From: JBOFCS01 sp051646185
GTDB taxonomy: Bacteria; Actinomycetota; Actinomycetes; Mycobacteriales; Mycobacteriaceae
Length of the DNA stretch: 6,600 bases
Assembly (NCBI GenBank): GCA_051646185.1
Contig: JBOFCS010000178.1
Span: 1 to 6,600 of the forward strand
Reading direction: 5' to 3'
Shown: positions 1 through 4,757 of the stretch, piece after piece
Layout of the letters: each line of letters opens with the position of its first letter
Numbering within the stretch: the first letter of the stretch is position 1
Made by a program: the position numbers and the translations under genes
The notes under the pieces: generated by a model
Database searches by the model: none
What the model was told of the DNA's origin: nothing
What the model saw: only the letters and a program-made list of their open reading frames with translations

Positions 1-104
1 CAATGGTCGACCAGCTCAACAACCGCCCCCGCAAAACTCACGGATTCCGCACCCCTCGTGAGAAACTCAACGAACTCATCAGCAGTGTTGCGTTAGCTCC
101 TTGA
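1..104 (+). CDS. IS30-family transposase, C-terminal end only
   Basis: The frame that is open from position 3 encodes about 34 residues and stops at TGA 102-104. It contains the run LNNRPRKTHGFRTP, the typical C-terminal signature of IS30-family DDE transposases, followed by a short tail ending in SVALAP. The rest of the protein, including the catalytic acidic residues, lies before the window, so completeness cannot be judged. The enzyme would cut and join the ends of its own element. In many IS30 elements the right inverted repeat overlaps the last codons and the stop, which would put the element's end around 108-111 and explain why another transposase gene begins immediately afterwards. The family call rests on a short but characteristic stretch. 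Confidence 0.8.
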   Translation, partial: MVDQLNNRPRKTHGFRTPREKLNELISSVALAP

Positions 105-111
105 AACCGCC
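1..111 (+). mobile_element. Right end of an IS30-family element
   Basis: This is the 3' portion of the IS30 transposase gene plus about 7 bases after its stop. The likely right terminal repeat lies in about 86-111, overlapping the last codons. This is inferred from how the family is built; the left end, which would confirm it, is outside the window. The exact boundary is uncertain by a few bases. Confidence 0.5.
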
Positions 112-536
112 ATGTGTTCTCGAATCGGATTGTGGGGTATTCCATGGGTTCACGGATGACCTCAGACTTGGCTGTTACAGCATTGCAATGCGCGGTTAAT
201 GCTCGTGGGAAAACCTCTCGTGGGGTGATCGTGCATTCGGATCGCGGGTCGCAATTTCGGTCTAAAGATTTCGTTAAAACATTGTCCTGCAATGGTTTAA
301 CGGGTTCGATGGGCAGGGTTGGGGCGTGTGGTGACAACGCAGCGATGGAATCGTTTTTTGCTTTATTGCAGAAGAATGTGTTGAACGCTCAGCGGTGGGA
401 AACACGCCAAGAATTGCGGTTAGCGATTATTTGGTGGATTGAAAGTATTTATCATCGTCGTCGGCGGCAGCGGGCCCTGGGTAAGAGCACCCCAGTTGAG
501 TACGAAAGAATAAATCAAGCCGCAATCGCGGCTTGA
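112..536 (+). pseudogene. IS3-family transposase (OrfB), 3' part only
   Basis: About 140 residues of the integrase core (rve) of an IS3-family OrfB remain, recognisable from about position 114 (FSNRIVGYS) to the stop at 534-536. Two of the three catalytic acidic residues are present: the Asp in HSDRGSQF and the Glu in NAAMESFF, separated by 35 residues as expected for D(35)E enzymes. The segment carrying the first catalytic Asp (normally in a TDITY-like motif) and all of OrfA are missing, so the protein cannot be active. The C-terminal region YHRRRRQRALGKSTPVEYE is typical of the family. A GTG at 114 could formally start the frame, but it lies inside a conserved core strand and is not a genuine start. 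Truncation coincides with the end of the IS30 gene. Confidence 0.88.
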
Positions 537-575
537 ACCACTATTAAATTGTCACCTAAACCTTCAGCAGTCCCA
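112..575 (+). mobile_element. IS3-family element remnant with right end
   Basis: This is the 3' half of an IS3-family element: the OrfB remnant, a short tail after its stop, and a probable right inverted repeat at about 550-575 (begins tgtcacctaa, ends cagcagtccca). The terminal ...CA and the distance of about 40 bases after the stop fit the family. The left half is either beyond the IS30 insertion, outside the window, or lost. The minus-strand parA-like reading frame is interrupted at this same end, which supports the boundary. Confidence 0.6.
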
Positions 576-834
576 CATCCTTCCATCAGGATGTCCACCA
601 AACCGGGTCAACCCCAAGTCGAATGCCACACCAAGGTTGTTACTGTAGAGGACATCGTTGATGGTGGGTTCCGCGTCGCGGAGTCCTAGACCTTTGCTGG
701 CGCTTCCTTGAGGGTCTAGATCAATGACGAGCACTTTTTATCCAGTTCAGCGAGTGCTGCTGCTAGTGCCAGAACAGTGGTGGTTTTCCCTACCCCGCCT
801 TTTGATTCAGAACCGCTATAACAGGTGTAAACAT
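576..834 (-). pseudogene. parA: parA-like partition ATPase, frameshifted and truncated
   Basis: On the minus strand an ATG at 834-832 opens MFTPVIAVLNQK. After a shift at about 798-801 the frame continues GGVGKTTT, the deviant Walker A motif of ParA/MinD ATPases, then VLALAAALAELDKK. A second shift at about 733-740 leads to VLVIDLDPQGSAS, the ParA Walker B-region motif, and SKGLGLRDAEPTINDVLY. Each break is cured by restoring one base, as expected for decay by single-base deletions. The conserved frame fades before about 600 and is cut by the IS3 right end, so roughly the last two thirds of the family's usual length is missing. ParA proteins segregate plasmids or chromosomes with ParB and a parS site; here no ParB gene is seen. 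The gene probably came from a plasmid or integrative element. It is non-functional as it stands unless the frameshifts are sequencing errors, and even then it is truncated. Confidence 0.85.
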
Positions 835-881
835 AAAAACAAGAATACAAGAAAGAATGTTAGCATGTAAACAACAAGGTG

Positions 882-901
882 AACCACCTATTTAGGTAGT
901 T
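882..901. repeat. Imperfect palindrome upstream of the parA remnant
   Basis: The arms AACCACCTA (882-890) and TAGGTAGTT (893-901) are complementary except at one position, around a two-base centre. The palindrome lies about 50 bases upstream of the parA ATG and between it and the end of the minus-strand gene at 930-1169. It could be an operator or partition-related site, or the end hairpin of the upstream gene. There is no T-tract on either side to favour a terminator, and it does not match the usual chromosomal parS sequence. Confidence 0.4.
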
Positions 902-929
902 TCAAAGATCCCACCACAAAAGTTTGGTG

Positions 930-1169
930 TTAGTTGGCGTCTTCCAACTTCTTTATCCGAAGTTCCAAATCAGCCAAAGCACCAACGAGATCAGTGACAA
1001 GTGTTTCCGGGGTAAGTCCCGCAAGATCTATAGCGGTACGGACGACATAGCCCTCTCTGATTCCGGTAAGAAATGCATGAGTGGTTGTTGCCTCTGGCGT
1101 AAGCGTGCCTAAGCATGCGTCTACTAGTTTGAGAAATAAATCAGAAGTTAACTCTTCAGGGGTTCCCAT
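930..1169 (-). CDS. Small hypothetical protein, 79 residues
   Basis: I do not recognise this protein. It starts at ATG 1169-1167, preceded by a good ribosome binding site (aaggaag, read on the minus strand at 1183-1177) seven bases upstream, which fixes the start. The product is acidic, predicted soluble, with no signal peptide or membrane segment. It has an amphipathic middle (FLKLVDACLGTL) and a C-terminal stretch, DLVGALADLELRIKKLEDAN, with heptad-like leucine/isoleucine spacing that could form a short coiled coil. It lies upstream of the parA remnant on the same strand, so it may have belonged to the same plasmid or integrative element. The frame is intact, unlike its neighbour. A 62-codon frame on the other strand (924-1112) is its shadow. 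Confidence 0.6.
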   Translation of the reverse strand: MGTPEELTSDLFLKLVDACLGTLTPEATTTHAFLTGIREGYVVRTAIDLAGLTPETLVTDLVGALADLELRIKKLEDAN

Positions 1170-1232
1170 GTCTACACTTCCTTATCTGATGTAAGTATTT
1201 ACTTCTGGTCAATCGGTGAATATGGTGGGTGT

Positions 1233-1460
1233 ATGGCTACATCGAAAAAGTTGATTGCGTCACTATGTTTACCCGCTACGCTTGCGATTGCAACTCTAAC
1301 TCCTGTTTCAGCTTCAGCTTCCCCGGTCCCTGCTATTTCATCTCCTGGACCGATGAAAACTATTAACTGGGACAACGTTATTAGAGTGACTGGAAGTTAT
1401 TTGGAGTGTATGTCCGTGAGGATGAGATATTACGCTTTTATCCTTTCGCTGTTTGCGTAG
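1233..1460 (+). CDS. Short secreted protein, possibly truncated
   Basis: A 75-residue ORF begins with a clear Sec signal peptide: MATSKK, a hydrophobic core (LIASLCLPATLAIATL), then a small-residue run (PVSASASPVPA) with cleavage likely near residues 30-35. The mature part would be only about 40 residues. The segment after VTGSYLE (from about residue 57) is poorly protein-like, whereas a neighbouring frame in about 1391-1500 reads LFGVYVREDEILRFYPF and runs on to a TAG near 1500. The gene may therefore be a longer secreted protein broken by a frameshift near 1390. The ribosome binding site is weak (ggtggg only three bases before the ATG). No family is recognised; a secreted protein upstream of toxin/immunity-like genes is suggestive but not proof of a link. 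Confidence 0.45.
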   Translation: MATSKKLIASLCLPATLAIATLTPVSASASPVPAISSPGPMKTINWDNVIRVTGSYLECMSVRMRYYAFILSLFA

Positions 1461-1737
1461 CATCGGGAAGAGCATGGGTACTAGTAGTTATTGTCCCGTA
1501 GTGAGATTCACTCACGAGAAAATCAGTTTGTAGGCAAAGGGTTTAACTGCATGGCATGCTTAGCAAATAATGACCCACTGTGAAAGTCGTTTTGCGCGAG
1601 ATAATTCTAGGTGTCGCCGTATTCCTCTTGCTCAGGCGCGGGCTCTCTGTTAGACTGCTTCAACAGCCCGCTACGCGAATTGCTTGGCTAATTGATGCTT
1701 AAATTTCCCCTTAGGCGAACATTTTATTACCAGAGAA
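1461..1737. other. Stretch with no convincing gene; GC-rich hairpin
   Basis: All three plus-strand frames are broken here by several stops. A 40-residue frame from GTG 1580 to TAA 1702 (MKVVLREIILGVAVFLLLRR at its start) has a hydrophobic segment but no ribosome binding site, so I do not call it a gene. Another open stretch in about 1488-1581 (NQFVGKGFNC near its middle) is in the frame of the upstream secreted ORF and could be a remnant of it. A perfect 7-base inverted repeat, GCGGGCT (1638-1644) with AGCCCGC (1665-1671), could form a hairpin but lacks a T-tract. Overall this looks like decayed coding sequence. Confidence 0.4.
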
Positions 1738-2055
1738 TTGCAATCTGGTGACCGTACGATACAAGTAGTTATTGGTAAACCGATGCCTTCTGAAGAACTT
1801 GCGGGGGACTACTCCTGTCCCTTTACAGTTACAGGTTTTGATGATGAACCCTGGAGTGCTTTCACTGGGGGAACGGACGGCGTTCAAGCTCTCGTTCTAG
1901 CCTTGGCGATGATTGGTTCACGACTGCAATACGAGGATAAAACAACACCCCTCACTTTCCTCGGTGATACCTATCTGAGCTTCTTAACCATTGCGGAAAG
2001 TACCTCAAATACGGATACGTATTCCGTGACTTGGGACTGCTGCAGGTTGAGGTGA
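1738..2055 (+). CDS. DUF6968-like small protein, 5' end probably lost
   Basis: The frame encodes about 105 residues and resembles, from memory, the DUF6968 family of small proteins: a strand ending QVVIGKP, a central CPFTVTGF, the GGTDGVQALVLALAMIGSRL helix and LTFLGDTYL near the C-terminus. No signal peptide or membrane segment is seen. The only usable start in frame is TTG 1738, with no good ribosome binding site. The codons just before it (HFITRE) look like they continue the same protein, back to a stop at 1693, so the genuine start seems to have been lost. The last 20 residues (from about STSNTD) are also untypical, so the 3' end may be shifted. Members often lie beside toxin or Rhs genes, consistent with the toxin-like tail that follows, but an immunity role is inference. 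Confidence 0.55.
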   Translation: MQSGDRTIQVVIGKPMPSEELAGDYSCPFTVTGFDDEPWSAFTGGTDGVQALVLALAMIGSRLQYEDKTTPLTFLGDTYLSFLTIAESTSNTDTYSVTWDCCRLR

Positions 2056-2210
2056 CTCCGCCAAACTATGGAGAAAACTATGGAGGTGGGCAGATGAAGG
2101 AATTGCCAGACGGAACACGAATAGGACTACGGGAGGGAAGTAGCTCTGGTGGACCTACTATCGATATCAAGTATCCAGATGGAACAAAAGGAAGGGTACA
2201 TATCCGATGA
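1968..2210 (+). pseudogene. C-terminal tail of a polymorphic-toxin-like protein
   Basis: After a stop at 1965-1967, a frame without a proper start stays open to TGA 2208-2210. Its well-supported part is the last 39 residues from ATG 2094: KELPDGTRIGLREGS, SSGGPTIDIKYPDG, then TKGRVHIR at the C-terminus. The pattern DGTrxgxRxxSxSGGPTxDIxxPDGxxxkVHI is one I recall from the extreme C-terminal end of secreted nuclease-type polymorphic toxins; I cannot name the toxin family with certainty. The earlier part (GYVFRDLGLLQVEV, PPNYGENYGGGQ) may belong to the same domain. The reading frame overlaps the next gene by ATGA, exactly where an immunity gene would start. No N-terminal delivery part is present nearby, so this is either a 5'-truncated toxin or a silent 'orphan' toxin end. 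The ATG at 2094 could also start a 38-residue peptide. Confidence 0.5.
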
Positions 2211-2578
2211 GTAATCTCGAGAAAAGCTCTATCGAGAAAGTTAAAGACTTGGTTCTGGGTGATTCGTTTCATTATGGTGAGTTTGAGTTGGGTTGGGTGC
2301 ATTCACACGCGATGAAGTTTTTTGGTCCTGAAGAGATTCGGGTTGCAGTGCTTCAGATCGTGGAAAGTTTGTTACGCGAAAAGCTAACGGAAATTCGTAT
2401 TTACGCTGGAAAAGTGGGTGATATTTCGCGGTGGACCACGGATATTGATGAATCTCTTGCGCTTATCAATGAAAAGTATTTAATTGTTGATTCCCTAGAA
2501 TGGGACTACATGTGCTGGATGATTAACACCGAGTTAGGTAATGAGCGGGCACGATTAGCAGAACCAGAAACCTGTTGA
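2207..2578 (+). CDS. Acidic immunity-like protein, 123 residues
   Basis: The ORF starts at ATG 2207, overlapping the stop of the toxin-like tail by ATGA, with a strong purine-rich ribosome binding site (aaaaggaaggg, 2186-2195) eleven bases upstream. The product is soluble and clearly acidic, with no signal peptide or membrane segment, which fits the immunity partner of a basic nuclease toxin. Its layout is a strand with FELGWVHSHAM, a helix in PEEIRVAVLQIVESLLREKL, then IRIYAGKVGD, a region DIDESLALINEKYL and a C-terminal WDYMCWMINTELG. I recall this order (helix, 'G.v.D', 'esl..I...W', 'W..nTe.G') from small proteins encoded after Rhs/CDI-type toxins, but cannot give a family name. The frame is intact and ends before about 55 bases of non-coding sequence. 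Immunity is inferred from position, charge and overlap. Confidence 0.65.
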   Translation: MSNLEKSSIEKVKDLVLGDSFHYGEFELGWVHSHAMKFFGPEEIRVAVLQIVESLLREKLTEIRIYAGKVGDISRWTTDIDESLALINEKYLIVDSLEWDYMCWMINTELGNERARLAEPETC

Positions 2579-2633
2579 ATCCCAAGCGAATAGCTTAAGT
2601 AATAGCTAAGGCTTTTCCTCAGCGAATGTTTGA

Positions 2634-2804
2634 AATAGTTTTGTTCAGAAAGTCTGTTGTGAGCCGACTTTCGATATTAGTACTGGAATAGCTCCTTACC
2701 CTGCAGCAGCACCCGAATGTGGATATTGGTATGTAAATCTAGGACTCATAGACCTTAACTACATTATCAGAGAAGGTCATACGGCAGGAATATCTCAGAT
2801 ATAG
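2634..2804 (+). pseudogene. Orphan coding fragment of unknown origin
   Basis: A 56-codon frame, open from just after the stop at 2631-2633 to TAG 2802-2804, has no ATG, GTG or TTG near its beginning. It reads protein-like in its second half (PECGYWYVNLGLIDLNYI, then IREGHTAGISQI). I do not recognise it. It could be the tail of a further toxin domain preceding the DUF6188-like gene, or a piece of that gene's N-terminus separated by a frameshift near 2795-2805, since the next frame takes up with SDIDTLKINL at that point. Confidence 0.3.
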
Positions 2805-3159
2805 ATACCTTAAAAATAAACTTAACCGATGAGCGAGTGCGCAGCGTCTCACATGGGTTCATTCTGGAGATTGCACTGGAAAAATCTTTATTAACTGTTG
2901 AAACAAGCATTCATATCAGTTCGGAGGGTAGCCCTTTAACTATTGTGAAACCGGGTAACGCTAATGGCCTAGAAAAACTGATCAATAGAATTGTCGTACA
3001 GGCAGTGTTGATACAAATTCTGGTCTGACCATATCTTTTGATGAGGGACTAGAGTTGTTTATCCCTAATTCAGATGATTGCGAATCGTGGAACATCGCAA
3101 CCAGCAAGGGAGTAAGTCTTGTATGCGGACCAACAGGAAACATCACAAACTGGAGTTAG
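2795..3159 (+). pseudogene. DUF6188-like protein, frameshifted
   Basis: Two adjoining frames together give about 120 residues with the pattern I recall for the DUF6188 family. The first, from about 2795 to 3005, has LTDERVRSVSHGFILEIAL and LTVETSIHISSEGSPLTI. The second, from about 3005 to TAG 3157-3159, has SGLTISFDEGLELFIP, CESWNIATSKG and LVCGPTGNITNWS, the family's typical 'L.v.....yESW.......lv..pgG....W' ending. One missing base near 3003 separates them; restoring it joins ...RIVVQA to SVDTNSGL. The first frame also has no start before GTG 2837, which lies inside the conserved part, so the 5' end is damaged too. DUF6188 proteins are small, cytosolic and of unknown function, and frequently sit near toxin/immunity genes. 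This copy is most likely dead unless the shift is a sequencing error. Confidence 0.68.
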
Positions 3160-3294
3160 CTAACACTCGCTAGAAACTGCTGGAATGATATTCCTACACC
3201 CCACATACCAGGCAGCTCCAATAAATCTCACAGCTCAGGCCTGCGGCCTTGATTATTGAAAGCTATTCTCCGAAATTATCCTTCAAAAGGATGG

Positions 3295-3319
3295 GTAGAG
3301 TTGTTACTAAAAACTCTAC
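3295..3319. repeat. Hairpin between accessory fragments and 3349 ORF
   Basis: A perfect 8-base inverted repeat, GTAGAGTT (3295-3302) and AACTCTAC (3312-3319), has a 9-base loop. No T-tract follows on the plus strand. It sits 30 bases before the 91-residue ORF, so it could be a leader hairpin or a weak terminator. A smaller GC-rich one, AGGCC/GGCCT, lies at 3237-3249. The rest of 3160-3348 holds nothing I recognise. Confidence 0.35.
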
Positions 3320-3348
3320 TTCACGTAGAATGTAAAGGTTATTGAATA

Positions 3349-3624
3349 ATGTTGAATACCAGCGTAATAAGTGATGAAACCTGGGATATTGTGGTCAATA
3401 TGACTACCGCCGCTAGGGAAGTTGATGGGCGTAGCTTCATTGCCGGTGTTCGCAGTGGAGTAGGCGATGAGACTTTTGATAGCCCATTTGTTCAGACCCT
3501 TTTGCTTCTACACGCACAGGTACGGGAGATTTGTAATGAAGATTTCACTACAAATACCGATCCTTGCCAACTGGAAATAACAACAAGCAATCTAGACCCA
3601 CCACAGTTCCAAGCGCTAACCTAG
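3349..3624 (+). CDS. Hypothetical protein, 91 residues
   Basis: I do not recognise this protein. It starts at ATG 3349 with an AAAGG (3334-3338) ten bases upstream, a modest ribosome binding site. The product is acidic and soluble, with no signal peptide or membrane segment. The first 60 residues look like a compact alpha/beta protein (ETWDIVVNMTTAAREV, GRSFIAGVRSGVGDETF, FVQTLLLLHAQVREICN). The last 30 (from about TTNTDPC) are polar and look disordered. It ends four bases before msrB, whose own ribosome binding site is poor, so msrB translation may depend on this ORF. Size, charge and position next to immunity-like genes would suit another immunity or accessory protein, but that is a guess. 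Confidence 0.5.
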   Translation: MLNTSVISDETWDIVVNMTTAAREVDGRSFIAGVRSGVGDETFDSPFVQTLLLLHAQVREICNEDFTTNTDPCQLEITTSNLDPPQFQALT

Positions 3625-3628
3625 AACC

Positions 3629-4060
3629 ATGAGTGAAAACTTCCCAGCTCCTCGACTCACACTCACCGACTCCCAATGGCGACAGCGACTCAACCCTGCT
3701 GAATACAAAATTTTACGACAAGCAGGCACCGAACCAGCTTTTGTTGGGCAATACACAAACACCACCACCGTTGGTATCTACCGCTGTCGAGGCTGCCAAT
3801 CCGAACTATTTCGTAGCACTGAAAAATTTGAATCACATTGCGGATGGCCATCCTTCTTTGATCCACAACACTCTGATTCAGTCATTCTGCGGGCAGATAA
3901 CTCACTCGGGCATAAACGCACCGAAGTCCTATGCGGCAACTGCCACAGCCATTTAGGTCACGTATTCACCGGAGAGGGCTACCCCACCCCCACCGACAAA
4001 CGATATTGCATCAATTCCCTATCGCTTACTTTTGAGCCTGCTAGTGCAGCTGAAGAATGA
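3629..4060 (+). CDS. msrB: Peptide-methionine (R)-S-oxide reductase MsrB
   Basis: A complete 143-residue MsrB, the cytosolic repair enzyme that reduces methionine-R-sulfoxide in proteins using thioredoxin. The structural zinc site is intact, with two CxxC pairs at C53/C56 (YRCRGCQ) and C102/C105 (LCGNCHSHLGHVF). The catalytic cysteine is C127 in RYCINS, and C71 in ESHCGWPSFF lies in the conserved substrate-binding loop and may be the resolving cysteine. The N-terminal helix region WRQRLNPAEYKILRQAGTE is also typical. Length is normal for a single-domain MsrB. The ATG at 3629 has no clear ribosome binding site and comes four bases after the preceding stop, suggesting coupling or a leaderless transcript. 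It is the first clearly core gene in the window. From memory, msrB lies beside hemQ in other corynebacteria, so this marks the edge of the conserved block. Confidence 0.95.
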   Translation: MSENFPAPRLTLTDSQWRQRLNPAEYKILRQAGTEPAFVGQYTNTTTVGIYRCRGCQSELFRSTEKFESHCGWPSFFDPQHSDSVILRADNSLGHKRTEVLCGNCHSHLGHVFTGEGYPTPTDKRYCINSLSLTFEPASAAEE

Positions 4061-4072
4061 AAGATAAACAAG

Positions 4073-4078
4073 TATGGT
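4073..4078 (+). promoter_or_regulatory. Possible -10 element before the DUF4190-type gene
   Basis: TATGGT fits the loose corynebacterial -10 pattern (TANNNT). It would start transcription near 4085, just before the leader hairpin at 4088-4108. No good -35 element is seen, which is common in this group. Sequence match only. Confidence 0.3.
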
Positions 4079-4087
4079 AGTTGCTAG

Positions 4088-4108
4088 TTGTTCCGAATAA
4101 CGGAACGA
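4088..4108 (+). repeat. Leader hairpin upstream of the DUF4190-type gene
   Basis: GTTCCG (4090-4095) and CGGAAC (4101-4106) pair perfectly around AATAA. One G-T and one A-T pair extend the stem to eight. It ends seven bases before the ribosome binding site (GGGAG, 4115-4119), so it would lie at the 5' end of the mRNA leader, or act as an operator in DNA. No terminator T-tract follows. Confidence 0.5.
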
Positions 4109-4125
4109 GAAAACGGGAGAATCGT

Positions 4126-4686
4126 ATGAGTGAGCAGCAGCAACCAGATCCCTTCAGTAAAACCGCGCCTGAAACTCCGAGCTCTTACCCACCACCACCA
4201 CCTGCAACAGGTGTCTACCAACCACCACCCCCACCACCTGCCGGTTTCTATCCCCCACCACCGATCGGGGCTTACCCCAGTTATACCGGAAATAACCCAC
4301 CAATGACCCCACGAAATGGCCTCGGCATCGCAGCGTTGGTGCTGGGAATTATTTCTATTGTGATGTTCTGGTTTTTTGGAATTGGTGTTGCCCTCGGAAT
4401 CACCGCCGTTATTCTGGGATTCCTCGCCCGAAGGCGAGTAAAAAAAGGGGAAGCAAACAACGGTGGCGTAGCCCTAGCAGGAATTATCACCGGAGTTCTA
4501 GGCTTTATAGCCGGAGTTGTTTTCATAGGATTCTTCGTTTGGGTCTTCAAAGAAGCAGGCATTAGCGATCTCGGCAATTGCTTAGAAAAAGCTGGGAACA
4601 ACCAATCTGAGATAGACAAATGTGAAAATGAATTTAGTGATCGAGTGAACACTCGCTTTGGTGTAACCATCACTGAAACTCCCTAG
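4126..4686 (+). CDS. Proline-rich DUF4190-type membrane protein
   Basis: A 186-residue protein starting at ATG 4126, chosen because GGGAG (4115-4119) lies six bases before it. An in-frame TTG at 4081 would place the leader hairpin inside the gene and has no such site. Residues 1-60 are a disordered, proline-rich cytoplasmic tail with repeated poly-Pro runs (YPPPPP, YQPPPPPP, FYPPPP). Residues 65-100 form two closely spaced hydrophobic segments followed by the basic ARRRVKKGE. Residues 112-141 (NNGGVALAGIITGVLGF onward) are another membrane segment; together they fit the DUF4190 pattern. The C-terminal 45 residues are polar with C152 and C166, which could form a disulfide if exported. Such proteins are widespread in actinobacteria and of unknown function; the proline-rich tail suggests protein-protein contacts at the membrane. 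It has its own likely promoter and leader. Confidence 0.85.
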   Translation: MSEQQQPDPFSKTAPETPSSYPPPPPATGVYQPPPPPPAGFYPPPPIGAYPSYTGNNPPMTPRNGLGIAALVLGIISIVMFWFFGIGVALGITAVILGFLARRRVKKGEANNGGVALAGIITGVLGFIAGVVFIGFFVWVFKEAGISDLGNCLEKAGNNQSEIDKCENEFSDRVNTRFGVTITETP

Positions 4687-4696
4687 CAAACTATTC

Positions 4697-4730
4697 ATTT
4701 TGCTGATAGCACTTGTCAGTTCAGCAAAAT
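4697..4730. repeat. Inverted repeat between DUF4190-type and lysozyme genes
   Basis: ATTTTGCTGA (4697-4706) and TCAGCAAAAT (4721-4730) are perfect 10-base complements with a 14-base loop, starting 10 bases after the upstream stop. It could act as a bidirectional terminator-like hairpin, though it is AT-rich and has no T-tract after it, or as an operator for the lysozyme gene 27 bases downstream. Confidence 0.5.
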
Positions 4731-4744
4731 AATGGAGAACCCAC

Positions 4745-4750
4745 TATCCT
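4745..4750 (+). promoter_or_regulatory. Possible -10 element giving a leaderless lysozyme mRNA
   Basis: TATCCT fits the corynebacterial -10 pattern, and a start seven bases after it falls on the ATG at 4758, which has no ribosome binding site at a normal distance. That is the arrangement of a leaderless gene, common in corynebacteria. No clear -35 element is seen. Confidence 0.3.
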
Positions 4751-4757
4751 TGTCGCT

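Noticed and set aside
924..1112. 62-codon plus-strand ORF
   Set aside because: It lies antisense to the 79-residue minus-strand gene, which has a proper ribosome binding site and more protein-like composition.
1184..1212. Minus-strand promoter TTGACC-17-TCAGAT for the 930-1169 gene
   Set aside because: Its -10 would abut the ribosome binding site at 1177-1183, putting the transcription start inside or after it, and the -10 match is poor.
1580..1702. 40-residue hydrophobic ORF from GTG
   Set aside because: No ribosome binding site, no recognisable pattern and GC-rich hairpin inside it; more likely chance in decayed sequence.
536..3625. CRISPR array, tRNA or rRNA genes in the accessory stretch
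   Set aside because: No regularly spaced repeats, no tRNA-like cloverleaf arms with conserved loops and no rRNA sequence seen.
3633..3956. 107-codon plus-strand ORF overlapping msrB
   Set aside because: Out-of-frame shadow of msrB, whose zinc and catalytic cysteines are all in the other frame.
4081..4125. TTG 4081 as start of the DUF4190-type gene
   Set aside because: It has no ribosome binding site and would put the leader hairpin and the GGGAG site inside the gene; ATG 4126 is better placed.
4281..4673. 130-codon minus-strand ORF
   Set aside because: Antisense shadow of the membrane segments of the DUF4190-type gene.
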